From positions 682,001 through 746,000 of the forward strand of contig CAVWRA010000012.1 of NCBI GenBank assembly GCA_963757265.1: a DNA stretch of 64,000 bases, in the 5' to 3' direction. The notes below the pieces were generated by a model that saw only the letters and a list, made by a program, of their open reading frames with translations, searched no databases and was not told the DNA's origin. This document shows positions 9,546 through 19,100 of this stretch, in pieces. Numbering within the stretch: position 1 is the first letter of the stretch; every line of letters starts with the position of its first letter. Source of the DNA: CAIVVT01 sp963757265 (GTDB lineage: Bacteria; Acidobacteriota; Terriglobia; Bryobacterales; Bryobacteraceae). The position numbers and the translations under genes are program-made.

Positions 9546-10085
9546 TCAGCCGAGCTCCTGGTAGACGATATTGCGGTTGGTGTAGATGCAGGTGTCGGCG
9601 GCGATGTTCATGGCCCGTTCGACGATTTCGCGGGCGGAGAGCTTGGTGTTTTCGAGCAGTGCCTTGGCGGCCGCTTTAGCGTATCCGCCGCCGGAACCGA
9701 TGGCGGCGCAGGGCTCGTCGGGCTCGATCACGTCGCCGTCGCCACTGAGGATGTAGGTGTTGTTCAGATCGGCGACCAGCAGCAGGGCTTCGAGGTGCCG
9801 CAGCACTTTGTCGGTGCGCCAGTCCTTGGCCATCTCCACCGCACTGCGGGCCAGGTTGCCGTTAAATTCCTCGAGCTTGGATTCAAAACGGGAGAACAGA
9901 CTGAAGGCATCGGCGGTGGAGCCGGCGAAGCCGGCGAGGATGGCGTCCTTGTGCAGGCGGCGGAGCTTGTTGGCGCCAGCCTTGAGCACCTCGCTACCGA
10001 TGGTGACCTGGCCGTCGCCGGCGATCACAACCTTGCCGTTGCGGCGCACGACCAGAATTGTGGTGCCGTGGATTCCAGGATTCAT
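9546..10085 (-). CDS. hslV: ATP-dependent protease proteolytic subunit HslV
   Basis: 179-aa threonine protease of the HslUV complex. The start at 10085 gives a short propeptide MNPGIHG before TTILVVRR; the first Thr of that pair would be the catalytic N-terminal Thr after processing. DGQVTIG, KLRRLH and AIGSGGGYAKAAA are conserved. The frame is open further upstream (to 10199), but that extension has no family counterpart. It forms an operon with hslU. Confidence 0.95.
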   Translation of the reverse strand: MNPGIHGTTILVVRRNGKVVIAGDGQVTIGSEVLKAGANKLRRLHKDAILAGFAGSTADAFSLFSRFESKLEEFNGNLARSAVEMAKDWRTDKVLRHLEALLLVADLNNTYILSGDGDVIEPDEPCAAIGSGGGYAKAAAKALLENTKLSAREIVERAMNIAADTCIYTNRNIVYQELG

Positions 10086-10248
10086 AACAACGCCAACGAT
10101 TCCAGTGTAACCAAAGGGGCTTCCGGGCTGGCGGAATAGCGCGCGCGGCAACGCGCCCGCGAGCCGGCCGGGACAGGGAGATGAGCGAGGGGTTGTCACG
10201 GGCGGGCGATCGGTGGGAATCTAAAGCGTTGCCGATCAGGAGCCGGGC

Positions 10249-11427
10249 ATGAGCCGCGTACGCCTCGCTCTCGTTACCCACCTCTGGCCGGTGCCGGGCG
10301 CGCCGCACGCCGGCAAGCCGATCTACGAAACGGCTCTGCGGCTGCGCGATGACGCGGAAGTTGAAGTCTTCTGCCCCGCGCCCCGCTATCCGCAAGCGCG
10401 ATGGCTCCAACCGGCGCGTTACGTCTACCATCGCGCGGACCCCGAAGTGGCTCCGCCGGGGCTGAAAACGCATTACATAGAGTACGGCACGCTGCCCTGG
10501 ATCGGCCGCGTGTTCAATGGGATGTGGAGCGAAAAGGCGCTTGAGCCGGCGCTACGCGCCTGGGGCCCGGACGTGATCCTGGCCTATTGGCTGTACCCGA
10601 CGGCGTGGGCGGCGCTGCGGATTGGACGGCGGCTGGGCGTCCCGGTGGTCGTGGGATCGCGCGGCTCGGACCTGCATCGGATCCCGGATCGGATGGTCCG
10701 CCGGATGACGCGGGCCACGTTGAAGAGCGCGGACGCGGTCATCACGGTTACTGAAGATTTGCGACGGGCCGCGATCCGCCTGGGAGCCAATCCGGCGAAG
10801 ACCCGATCGATCCCCAATGGCTGCGATGCAAACGTCTTTCATCCGATGGAGCAGACAGCGGCACGGCGCGCGTTGGGGTTGGCGGAGGATGGGAGCCTGC
10901 TGCTCCAGGTGGGGCACTTGATTCCGAGCAAGGGCGTTTTCGACCTGTGGAGTGCATTTGAGATGATCGCGGAGAGCCGGCCGGACCTGCAACTCGCCAT
11001 GGTGGGCGAAGGGCCCGCCGAAGCCGGGCTTCGGGAGCGGGCCAAACGGTCGGGGCTGGTCCACCGTCTCGTGCTGCCGGGCGCGCGCCCGGCTGGGGAG
11101 ATCCCTTTGTGGATCAACGCCGCCGACCTGGTCTGCCTGGCCAGCCACGGCGAAGGATGCCCCAACGTAGTCATTGAAGCGCTGTCGTGCGGGCGGGCCG
11201 TCGTGGGCACGGACGTCGGAGGGATTCCGGAGCTGGTCGAGCCGGGGTGCGGCGTGCTGGCTCCGGCGCGGAACCCCGCGGCGTTTGCGAAGGCCGTCGA
11301 ACGCGCCTTGGAAAGCAGCTGGGATGCGCACACCATCGCCGCCCACTCCAGCAGGAGTTGGGAAGTGGTGGGGCGGGAGACGCTGGCCATTTGTCTGGCT
11401 TGTCTGACACCAACCGCGGTGAGATGA
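10249..11427 (+). CDS. glycosyltransferase family 4 protein
   Basis: 392-aa GT-B fold retaining glycosyltransferase. The N-terminal acceptor domain contains GSRGSDLH and ADAVITVTEDL. The C-terminal nucleotide-sugar domain has LLQVGHLIPSKGVFDL, MVGEGPAEAGLRERA, and the EX7E-type region SHGEGCPNVVIEALSCGRAVVGTDVGGIPE. It probably adds a sugar in surface polysaccharide synthesis. It is transcribed divergently from hslV and followed by two more glycosyltransferases. It resembles teichuronic-acid-type GT4 enzymes; the acceptor is unknown. Confidence 0.92.
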   Translation: MSRVRLALVTHLWPVPGAPHAGKPIYETALRLRDDAEVEVFCPAPRYPQARWLQPARYVYHRADPEVAPPGLKTHYIEYGTLPWIGRVFNGMWSEKALEPALRAWGPDVILAYWLYPTAWAALRIGRRLGVPVVVGSRGSDLHRIPDRMVRRMTRATLKSADAVITVTEDLRRAAIRLGANPAKTRSIPNGCDANVFHPMEQTAARRALGLAEDGSLLLQVGHLIPSKGVFDLWSAFEMIAESRPDLQLAMVGEGPAEAGLRERAKRSGLVHRLVLPGARPAGEIPLWINAADLVCLASHGEGCPNVVIEALSCGRAVVGTDVGGIPELVEPGCGVLAPARNPAAFAKAVERALESSWDAHTIAAHSSRSWEVVGRETLAICLACLTPTAVR

Positions 11428-11463
11428 GTTCATCGACGTTGGCTGTCCGGCGCTCTCGTATGA

Positions 11464-12564
11464 TTGAGAGGGGGTGAACGGGCCCGCTTGGATCTCCGAA
11501 TCGCTCACGTGAATTATTCGCTCCAGGTCGGGGGAGCGGAGGTGTTGATCGCGCAGCTTTGCCGGATTTATCGCGAGCGTGGGCATCACGTGGAAGTGCA
11601 TGGTCTGCAAGACGGAGGCCCGATCGGCGATCAATTGAGCCAGGAGGGCTTCCCGGTGTTCGTCCATGGCCCCCAGTCGCGCTGGCAGGCGACCCGGAGC
11701 CTGATTCGCGCGTTCCGGCGCAGTCGGCCGACGGTGGTTCATTGTCATAATGCGCTGGTTACCAATTGGGTTGTGCCAGCCGCGCGCTGGGCCGGCGTTC
11801 CCGTGATTATCAGTACGCGGCACGGATTGGTTCCGCCGCCTTTCCGGCTGGTCCGCGAGCTGCAGTTCGCGCTGATGTCCCGCTGGCTGAAGGCCGTGGT
11901 CGGCGTGTGCCAAGCCACGACGAACAATCTGGCGCTGATCCCGTGGGTGGCCCGGGATCGGCTGATCACGATTTACAATGGGGCCGCGCCGGCCCCTCAA
12001 CCGGCGACACCCTTGGATTTGCCGAAGCGCGGTTTCACCCTCTTGTACGTCGGACGGCTGGCCGATCCCAAGGATTTCCCGACGCTGCTCAGGGCTCTGG
12101 CCATGGTCAGAGCCAGCCGGCAGGATGTTTTTCTGTGGGTGGTCGGCGAAGGCGAGCTACGGCCGGCGGTCGAGAAGCTGCGCGATGAGCTGGGCTTGAT
12201 GGATGTGGTCACTATGTGGGGGGAAAGAGCGGACACGGGCGCATTTTTCGATAGCGCCGACGTTTGTGTGCTCTCTTCGACGAGTGAAGGCTTGCCAATT
12301 TCTCTATTGGAGGCCATGGCCGCTGGCCGGCCTGTCGTGGCCGCCGCGCCGGGCGCCGTTCCAGAGATCGTCGAGGGTGGGCAGTGCGGCTTCGTCGTTC
12401 CGATCGGTTCGGCCGAGGGGATCGCCGAGGCGATTCTGCGCCTGGCACGCGATCCCGCATTGTGCGCGGCCAAGGGGCAGGCGGCGCAGGCCCACTATCT
12501 CCGGCACTTTACGGCTGAGCGGATGGCGGATCGATATCTTGAGCTTTATGGGACTGGCAAGTGA
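11464..12564 (+). CDS. glycosyltransferase family 4 protein
   Basis: About 366 aa. The N-terminus RIAHVNYSLQVGGAEVLIAQLCRI is a GT4 signature; the C-terminal domain has LLYVGRLADPKDFPTLL, VVGEGELRPAVE, and SSTSEGLPISLLEAMAAGRPVVAAAPGAVPEIV. There is no ATG in a suitable place: the frame begins with TTG at 11464, and a TTG at 11488 is also possible with GAGAGGGGG upstream. The stop overlaps the next gene's GTG by 4 nt, so the two are coupled. Confidence 0.9.
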   Translation: MRGGERARLDLRIAHVNYSLQVGGAEVLIAQLCRIYRERGHHVEVHGLQDGGPIGDQLSQEGFPVFVHGPQSRWQATRSLIRAFRRSRPTVVHCHNALVTNWVVPAARWAGVPVIISTRHGLVPPPFRLVRELQFALMSRWLKAVVGVCQATTNNLALIPWVARDRLITIYNGAAPAPQPATPLDLPKRGFTLLYVGRLADPKDFPTLLRALAMVRASRQDVFLWVVGEGELRPAVEKLRDELGLMDVVTMWGERADTGAFFDSADVCVLSSTSEGLPISLLEAMAAGRPVVAAAPGAVPEIVEGGQCGFVVPIGSAEGIAEAILRLARDPALCAAKGQAAQAHYLRHFTAERMADRYLELYGTGK

Positions 12565-13727
12565 ACGCTGCTGCCTGGATCTTCTGCTTGTGCCTCGCCT
12601 GGGTGATCTGGGTGATCGCCGGCTATCCGCTGTGGCTTGCGCTGCGGGCCCGGCTGTGGGGCCGCCCGCCCCTTTCAGGCTCGTATGAGCCCACAATCAC
12701 GGTCATTCTTCCAGTTCACAATGGGGACCGATTCCTGGCAGCCAAGCTGGAAAGCATCCTGAATTCGGAGTACGCGCCGGAAAAGCTCGACATTCTCATT
12801 CTGTCGGACGGTTCCACTGATGGAACGGATGCTTTGGCCGGGGAGTTCAGCGGCCGATTCTCCGCCAGAGTGCGGCTCATCCGCCTTCCTCGCGGGGGCA
12901 AAGCTGCGACTCTCAACGTCGCACTCACTGAAGTAACTTCCGAGGTTCTGGTTCTCACCGATGTCCGCCAATGCCTGGACCCGGGCTGCATTCGTTTTTT
13001 GGCGGAAACAATGCATGACCCGCAGGTCGGGGTAGTCAGCGGCGATCTCCTGATCCTGGCTGGTGCGTCCACCGAGGAGGCTAACGTGAGCCTTTATCGG
13101 CGGTACGAGAGCTGGATCCGCAAGAATCTTAGTCTGACCGACTCTTTGTTGGGCGCGACCGGCGCAGTATACGCGATCCGCCGCAGATTAGTTCGACGTT
13201 TGCCGGACGACTGTATTCTGGACGATGTCTGGTTGCCCATGCAGGCGGTTCTTGCCGGCTATCGCTCCGTTTGGAACGAGCACGCAGTTGCCTGGGATTA
13301 CCCCACAGGATTGAAGGAAGAGTTTGTCCGCAAGGTGAGGACACAAGCAGGTGTTTTTCAGTTGCTCTGGCAATTGCCAGGCCTGTTTTCCTCGCGCAAT
13401 CGATTACGCTGGCCCTTCTTTGTCCTGAAGTTTGGCCGCTTGCTGATGCCTGAATTTCTGCTGATCTGCTTCTTGATCAGTTTTTGGCTGCCGCCACCAC
13501 TTTGCCTGTTCACCGTGGCAGGTCAGTTACTCTTCTATGCCTTGGCCATGTTGGATACATTTGTGCCCGAAGCCAGCCCTATCAAACGAGCGACGGCTCC
13601 GATGCGCGCATTCGTCGTGCTGTTGGCGGCCGCCCTGGTCGCGGTATCCATCTTCTTCTCGAACCCCGCGAACATCTGGAAGCGAACGAATGTGCGCCCA
13701 CCGCGGCACGACCAGCCTTCTTCGTGA
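12561..13727 (+). CDS. membrane glycosyltransferase family 2 protein
   Basis: 388 aa, GTG start overlapping the previous stop (GTGA). One N-terminal transmembrane helix (about 4-27) is followed by a GT2 catalytic domain: ILPVHNGDRFLAAKLESIL, ILILSDGSTDGTDALA, KAATLNVAL, VLTDVRQCL (the D-x-D-like site is VLTDVR) and DDVWLPMQ. Three C-terminal hydrophobic segments lie around 290-370. This is the layout of processive or membrane-bound synthases that polymerise or transfer sugars at the inner membrane. It probably works with the two upstream GT4 enzymes. Confidence 0.9.
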   Translation: MNAAAWIFCLCLAWVIWVIAGYPLWLALRARLWGRPPLSGSYEPTITVILPVHNGDRFLAAKLESILNSEYAPEKLDILILSDGSTDGTDALAGEFSGRFSARVRLIRLPRGGKAATLNVALTEVTSEVLVLTDVRQCLDPGCIRFLAETMHDPQVGVVSGDLLILAGASTEEANVSLYRRYESWIRKNLSLTDSLLGATGAVYAIRRRLVRRLPDDCILDDVWLPMQAVLAGYRSVWNEHAVAWDYPTGLKEEFVRKVRTQAGVFQLLWQLPGLFSSRNRLRWPFFVLKFGRLLMPEFLLICFLISFWLPPPLCLFTVAGQLLFYALAMLDTFVPEASPIKRATAPMRAFVVLLAAALVAVSIFFSNPANIWKRTNVRPPRHDQPSS

Positions 13728-13753
13728 TGGAAGTTCTGTCGAAGTAGCTATTG

Positions 13754-15967
13754 CTATCTCACAGTGATTTTGCCGCCGAAATCGACACTCCCCGACAACA
13801 AGGACCCAGGGCCGTTTGGTAGATAGATGAAAGCCCCGATATCCTTCTTGCCTAGAATGTTACGGTTCAATAACGCGGGAGGAAATGCAAGCGGTGCTAT
13901 TGGATTCCAACCATACTGAACGATGGACGACAAGTCAGTCCCTGCATTATGTGCCGGGGATGAACTTGTGAGTGTTGCATTGTTGCCCGCCAAAGTTGAA
14001 AACAGAGGATCGGCGGTCGCATCCTGTGCGCCCGCGCGCCCCCAGGCTGCGAGTGTACTGTAGTAGCTTCCCTCTGAATAGATAGAATTTGCCTGTTGAA
14101 TGCCATATATATTATAATTTGAACTAAACCCTGTTCCTCCCGAAGTGAATATGACCTGGGCCCCAGGGGTTGTTGTCCAGAATATGTTGTTCTCCAGGGT
14201 CCCGAATGAACCACTGTTGTTGGCAAAACCTCGGTAAGAAAAACCGGCACAAGTATTGTAGTAAAAATAGTTGGCGGCCGCGCTGGTGGCGATCAGGCAC
14301 TGATACTCATTGATACTGGCATTGTCGTAGATGTAATTTCCAGTCGAACCGCCCACCAGATCGGTCGTTAAGCTTAACAGGCCCTGCTCGCCGATCGATC
14401 GGCTGTAGCGGTATGTATTGTAGTTGGAAGCGTCCTGCAGCTGCGCGCAATAATTGCCATTGTATTGGCAGTCGGAGTACTCGATGAGGCTATTTGTACA
14501 CATTGTACAATATACTCCGTGGCCGCTGCCTCCCTGGTAAACAGTGCTCTGAGTGTGCAGGTAGTTTCGATAAAATGTGTTGTGGCTTAAAGTATATGCA
14601 TTGACGCCGTACAAAGTTCCGTCCTTGTTTACATAAAAGCCACTCCCATTGTTATCCCAGAAGTCGCAATAGAGAATCTGGTTGTTTGTGGGTTGCGCGT
14701 TCGTACCCGAATTCATTCCGCGCACCAGGGCCCGCATGAACATCAGGTTCTGAAAAACCAGATAGCTCTGCCCGTAGATCCGGACGCAGTAATCGATCGT
14801 TGGCCACTCCACGTTGGCGATATTGCCCGATGTGCCCACCCAAACGATCGAGGAAGGGCCGGCGTTGGCGGTTGTGATATCCCACTGGCTTGTGGCGACG
14901 GCCGAGCCCGCGCCGGGGTTCTGCGGGTACTCCACAATGCTCGCGATGTTGGTGCCGTACCAGACCCGGCTCAAATTGATCGGCGCGGAGGTAAGCGGGT
15001 TGGTGGTCAGAGTGCCGAAGAGGTGAGTCGTCGCCGGCAGCGAGGGGTCGGTCTTGGCGATCTGAAAGTAGTCGAAATAGGAGGTCTGAGATGCTACGCC
15101 GTACCCCATGCTGACGCGCGTGATGTTCGACGAGCCGGTATTGACGCCGCTCTGGGCGAACTCCAGTGACCAGCCGGAGCCCGAGTTCATCCACACGTCG
15201 ATCTCGCCCGCAGTGGTGCTGGCGACCAGCCGCACTTTGACCTTGTACCAGGTGGATGAAGCGATGGACGTCGTCCCGTAGAACTCCTGTGAGCCCGAAG
15301 CGGCCGCATAGTTGTAAATCCTCAGCTTATTCGGAGTCGGATCGGTGCTCGATGAGAACATGAAGGCCACGATTGCGCTGCCCCCGTTTCCGAATTGGCC
15401 GATGTAGGTCCGCGCCGCGGCCGATGCGCCCGACATGACCCAGGTCTCGAACCAGTACTCCGTGCCGTTGGCGTTGTTCCAGTTGCATTGTTGGGCGCTC
15501 GCCAGCGCTGCGCCGTAGGTGCCGCCGCCGGAAGGCCCAGTGATTCCAAGGCCGGACCAGGTGTTCACAGTACCCTGCGTGGAACTCCACGAGTTGCTGT
15601 ATGCCCCGCTCTCGAAAGGGTCCTGTAAGAGATAGGAGCCGCCGCCGCTGCCCCAATGCGCCGGCGCGGTCGCGCCGTCCAGGATCGGCTTGTTCCCGGG
15701 CCCATAGTCCGCAAAGGTAATGGGACTCGCACTCGTGCCCGAACTCGGAGGCAGCAGCTTCTCATGCCAGATGCAGCCCCGCCGGAACAGCACCGCGTCA
15801 CCCGGGTTCAGTGTTTGCGTGTTCACATGCGCGATGGTTAGCCAAGGCGTCGATTGGCTTATGCCATTGTTCGCATCATTGCCCGGGACCACGCAATTGT
15901 CTACGTAATATGTTGCCGCCCGGCCGGAGCATGCTGACAGCAACAGAATGATTAGGGCTCTTTGCAT
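13754..15967 (-). CDS. secreted right-handed parallel beta-helix protein (pectate-lyase-like fold)
   Basis: 737 aa. The ATG at 15967 gives a clean signal peptide (MQRALIILLLSACSGRA) and the mature YYVDNCVVPGNDANNGIS start typical of this group, so the open frame upstream is not used. The N-terminal DANNGISQSTPWLTIAHVN and ITFADYGPGNKPILDGA, then Asn/Tyr-rich repeats such as NNQILYCDFWDNNGSG, TLSHNTFYRN and SLIEYSDCQYNGNYC, indicate stacked beta-helix coils. A LamG/jelly-roll-like insert lies at about residues 120-300. It probably binds or cleaves a polysaccharide outside the cell. GC content is lower than in flanking genes. The 3' end faces the GT2 gene. Confidence 0.8.
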   Translation of the reverse strand: MQRALIILLLSACSGRAATYYVDNCVVPGNDANNGISQSTPWLTIAHVNTQTLNPGDAVLFRRGCIWHEKLLPPSSGTSASPITFADYGPGNKPILDGATAPAHWGSGGGSYLLQDPFESGAYSNSWSSTQGTVNTWSGLGITGPSGGGTYGAALASAQQCNWNNANGTEYWFETWVMSGASAAARTYIGQFGNGGSAIVAFMFSSSTDPTPNKLRIYNYAAASGSQEFYGTTSIASSTWYKVKVRLVASTTAGEIDVWMNSGSGWSLEFAQSGVNTGSSNITRVSMGYGVASQTSYFDYFQIAKTDPSLPATTHLFGTLTTNPLTSAPINLSRVWYGTNIASIVEYPQNPGAGSAVATSQWDITTANAGPSSIVWVGTSGNIANVEWPTIDYCVRIYGQSYLVFQNLMFMRALVRGMNSGTNAQPTNNQILYCDFWDNNGSGFYVNKDGTLYGVNAYTLSHNTFYRNYLHTQSTVYQGGSGHGVYCTMCTNSLIEYSDCQYNGNYCAQLQDASNYNTYRYSRSIGEQGLLSLTTDLVGGSTGNYIYDNASINEYQCLIATSAAANYFYYNTCAGFSYRGFANNSGSFGTLENNIFWTTTPGAQVIFTSGGTGFSSNYNIYGIQQANSIYSEGSYYSTLAAWGRAGAQDATADPLFSTLAGNNATLTSSSPAHNAGTDLSSIVQYGWNPIAPLAFPPALLNRNILGKKDIGAFIYLPNGPGSLLSGSVDFGGKITVR

Positions 15968-16112
15968 GGCAAGATTCTTCCGTTTGTAACAGTCCGCGAA
16001 AAGTAAAAACATCCCCGCCGGCCTGCCGCACGTTTTAAATTGTTTTCTCTGCAGAAGCACCTTTGGGTGCGCCGCACCACGGCGAGGCAGATAATCTTGG
16101 GCCGCTACTGAA

Positions 16113-19100
16113 TTAAGGCTCCAGCATGACAACGGGGACGTTGAATGCCGATGTCCCCGCGTTCAGGGTTCCGCAAGTCGCCGGTAAGACGCCGGTCGTC
16201 GCTGAATTGGAACATGTCCCAAATTTATAGTTTGAGCCCGAGATCAGTAGGTTGTACAGGTTCGTGTTCATGTTATATGTGTAGACCTGTGCGACCGTGC
16301 CGCTTTCAGTCCAGGCGAACAGATACGATCCAGGCAGAAGATTGACAGTCGCATTGGTGGCAGACTGGGCGTTGGCGTTCCCTGTGGATATGCCGTTGCC
16401 GGCCCCAATCGACCAGTACTTCGTTCCACCGTTCGCACTGTAAATCCCAAAGTCTGCCATATTTGAAGCATCAATTGTCGTCACGAAAATCGTCGCCTTG
16501 CTGATCGAAGTGGGGAATGGAAGGGTGAAGATCAGGAACCGTACCAAGTTCGCGTTACCGGTGCCCGTCAGGACCGCGTTGGCCCCATTTTGGGGAGGCC
16601 CGATCCAGACCGGGAACCAGTAGTTGAGTGTCTGAACTGGAAGATCCGCAGCTGAGATGTTCCTGAAAGTCGGAATCGCGGCCGAGCCGGACGTCGGTCC
16701 CGCCAGAAACGCGTTCTTCGATTGAGTGTTGAGGCTTGCCGACAATGTGCCGCTGCTTGTCACCGCGCCCGAGGGCGTGGAGCTGAGCACAGTACCATCT
16801 CCCGTAAAGGTCGCGCTCGTGACGGTACCCGTATGAGCTGCCGTGCAGCCCGTCGCGTTTCCGCTGGCCGTGATGCCCGTGGCGTAGTTGCCCGTCGCAC
16901 AAGTCGTCGGCGTGCCGGCCAGCGCCGAAGCCGTTGCGGCGTTGCCCGTGATGCTGCCTGAGGGAACGACGTAGTCAGTTCCTGCCGTCGCCGCGACAAG
17001 TTGTCCGGCGCTGTTGGTCTTCGCGATGGAACCTGCCGTCGGCAGGGCGGCGCCACCAATCTGTGCAACAGTCGGATTTGGATACGAACCGGCGAGGTCT
17101 CCTGACGCCGGTCCGCTCGGCGCCAAACTTGTGGGCGGCGCCGTCCATGAAGCATTGCCGTATCCGTCGGTCGTCAGCAAGTAGCCGTTGGTTCCAGGCG
17201 AGTTTGGCAGTGTGAGCGTCCACGTTCCTGCTGCCGCCTGTGATGTGACCGTGACTGTCCCCGAGGTTGCGCCCCCGAGTTGCACGAATCCGCTGCCCGC
17301 TCCGCCGCTCTTGAACCCCGCCGGATTGTTGAGGATGTTCGAACTATCTAGATATACGGCCGATACCGCCACGTCCGCGCCGCTGTTCCCCATCAGGACG
17401 TAATTGCTCGTCAATGCCCCCGCCGTATGTGTGACTGTCCCGGTGCTGGCTGCTGTGCAGCCGGTTGCACTGCCATTGGCTGTAATCCCAAGCGCATAGT
17501 TGCCGGCCGGGCAGGTGGTCGGCGTTGCGGCAAGCGCGGTCGCGGTTGCCGCGTTCCCGGTTGTGTTGGCGGCGTTGTTTGGGATGTCGCCCGCGACCAA
17601 CTGCCTGAAGCTGGGCGCGCCGCTGCCGCCGCTCGCGGGTCCTGCGTACACGCTGTTCTGATTCTGAGCGCTAGCCGGATTCAGCGGACTGTAGCCCAGC
17701 AGTCCCACGACATCCGCCGCGGTGGCGGCTGCCACCGTGTTCGAACTGACCCGCTTTAGGATCGTCGTTCCACTTCCCGGATCGGCCAGTGCCCCGACCT
17801 GAGCTGCGGTGCTGGGGATCGTCGGCGCGCCGCTCAGATTGGAATATGCATAGCCGGCCGGGAGGTCGGCCGTCAGCAGCGATCGGTACACTGGCGGCGC
17901 TGGCGCGCCGCTTGCTGGACCGGCCAGGAATGTGTGCGCGCTCTGGCTGTTCCGTGTAATCGTCAGTGTGCCGCTGGTTGGGATAGTCGGCGAAGACGCG
18001 CTCAGGTCCGCTGGCAGGCTCAGGCCCACGCTGGCGGTCGAGACCCCGTTCCCGTTACAGGCGCTCGATTGGCTTGCCAGATTCCCGTTCGCATCGAAGC
18101 ACGCGTTGTTCAAACCGCTAGCCGATGCCAGCGCCGGCAGCTTCAGGCCTTGCAGAGTCAATGCCGGATTGAACACTCGCGCGTCGGTGATATTCAGAAT
18201 ACTGCCGGCGCCGTCCACCGACGCCGTCGCCAGAGCCAATCCACCCGTCGGCAGCCCGCTCACCGACGAATGGATCCGGTCGCCTGGATACGACGACGTC
18301 GTCTGATCCGCAAAGATCGTCTCACTGTGTGGACCGTAAGTGTACGAGATTGTGACCTGTGCCCCGCTGTCGCTTGCGGAAAAGGTGTAGACTCCGGCGC
18401 TGACCGAGTATTGTCCTCTCGTCGGACTGCTCGCCACTTTCGCTAGAGGACTACCAGTGTTTGAGTATGTTACGCCTGAATCTCCGCTGACGATTCCAAC
18501 ATTCTGGACCGTGATTTTGTACGGCGATCCAGGAATCAGGTCCGATTCGCTCCCCGACGGGATGGAACTGGCCACCCAGAGTGTCGCGCCCTGCCACTCC
18601 AATCTGTAGCCGTTATAAAGCACGCAGGGCGGTGGAAGAACATACTGAACACTACTGTTTACGATAATTTGACACCCCGTCAGCACAAACGAGGGAGACA
18701 AGTCTGAGGCTAACAGCGGCGTCTGACCGTTCACGCCAAAAAACGAATACCGTCCTAACTGCAGGCCTCCAATGTAAGCGCCGGGAGGGCCGTTCGTATT
18801 GCTCCAGGGGTTATACCCAGCCGGAGGCACGACGAGAAACGGCGCAGCTCCGCCGACCTGACCCCACGACGCGGGGAAATTGGAGGCGCATCCTTCGCAG
18901 CCGGAATACAGGATGGTCAGGCCCTGCGGGGGATTGCCTTTAAACATCACCGTACTGGCCGCGCCGGCGGTGAAATAACTGTTTCGGATGACCCCGCCCT
19001 GGCTCATTAGTGTTCCAGTCGTGTCGAAGATTGCCACCCCTGCGCCCAACTGGAAGTCCGTGAATGCCTGAAAACTCGCGTTCCCATCGATCGTCACCCA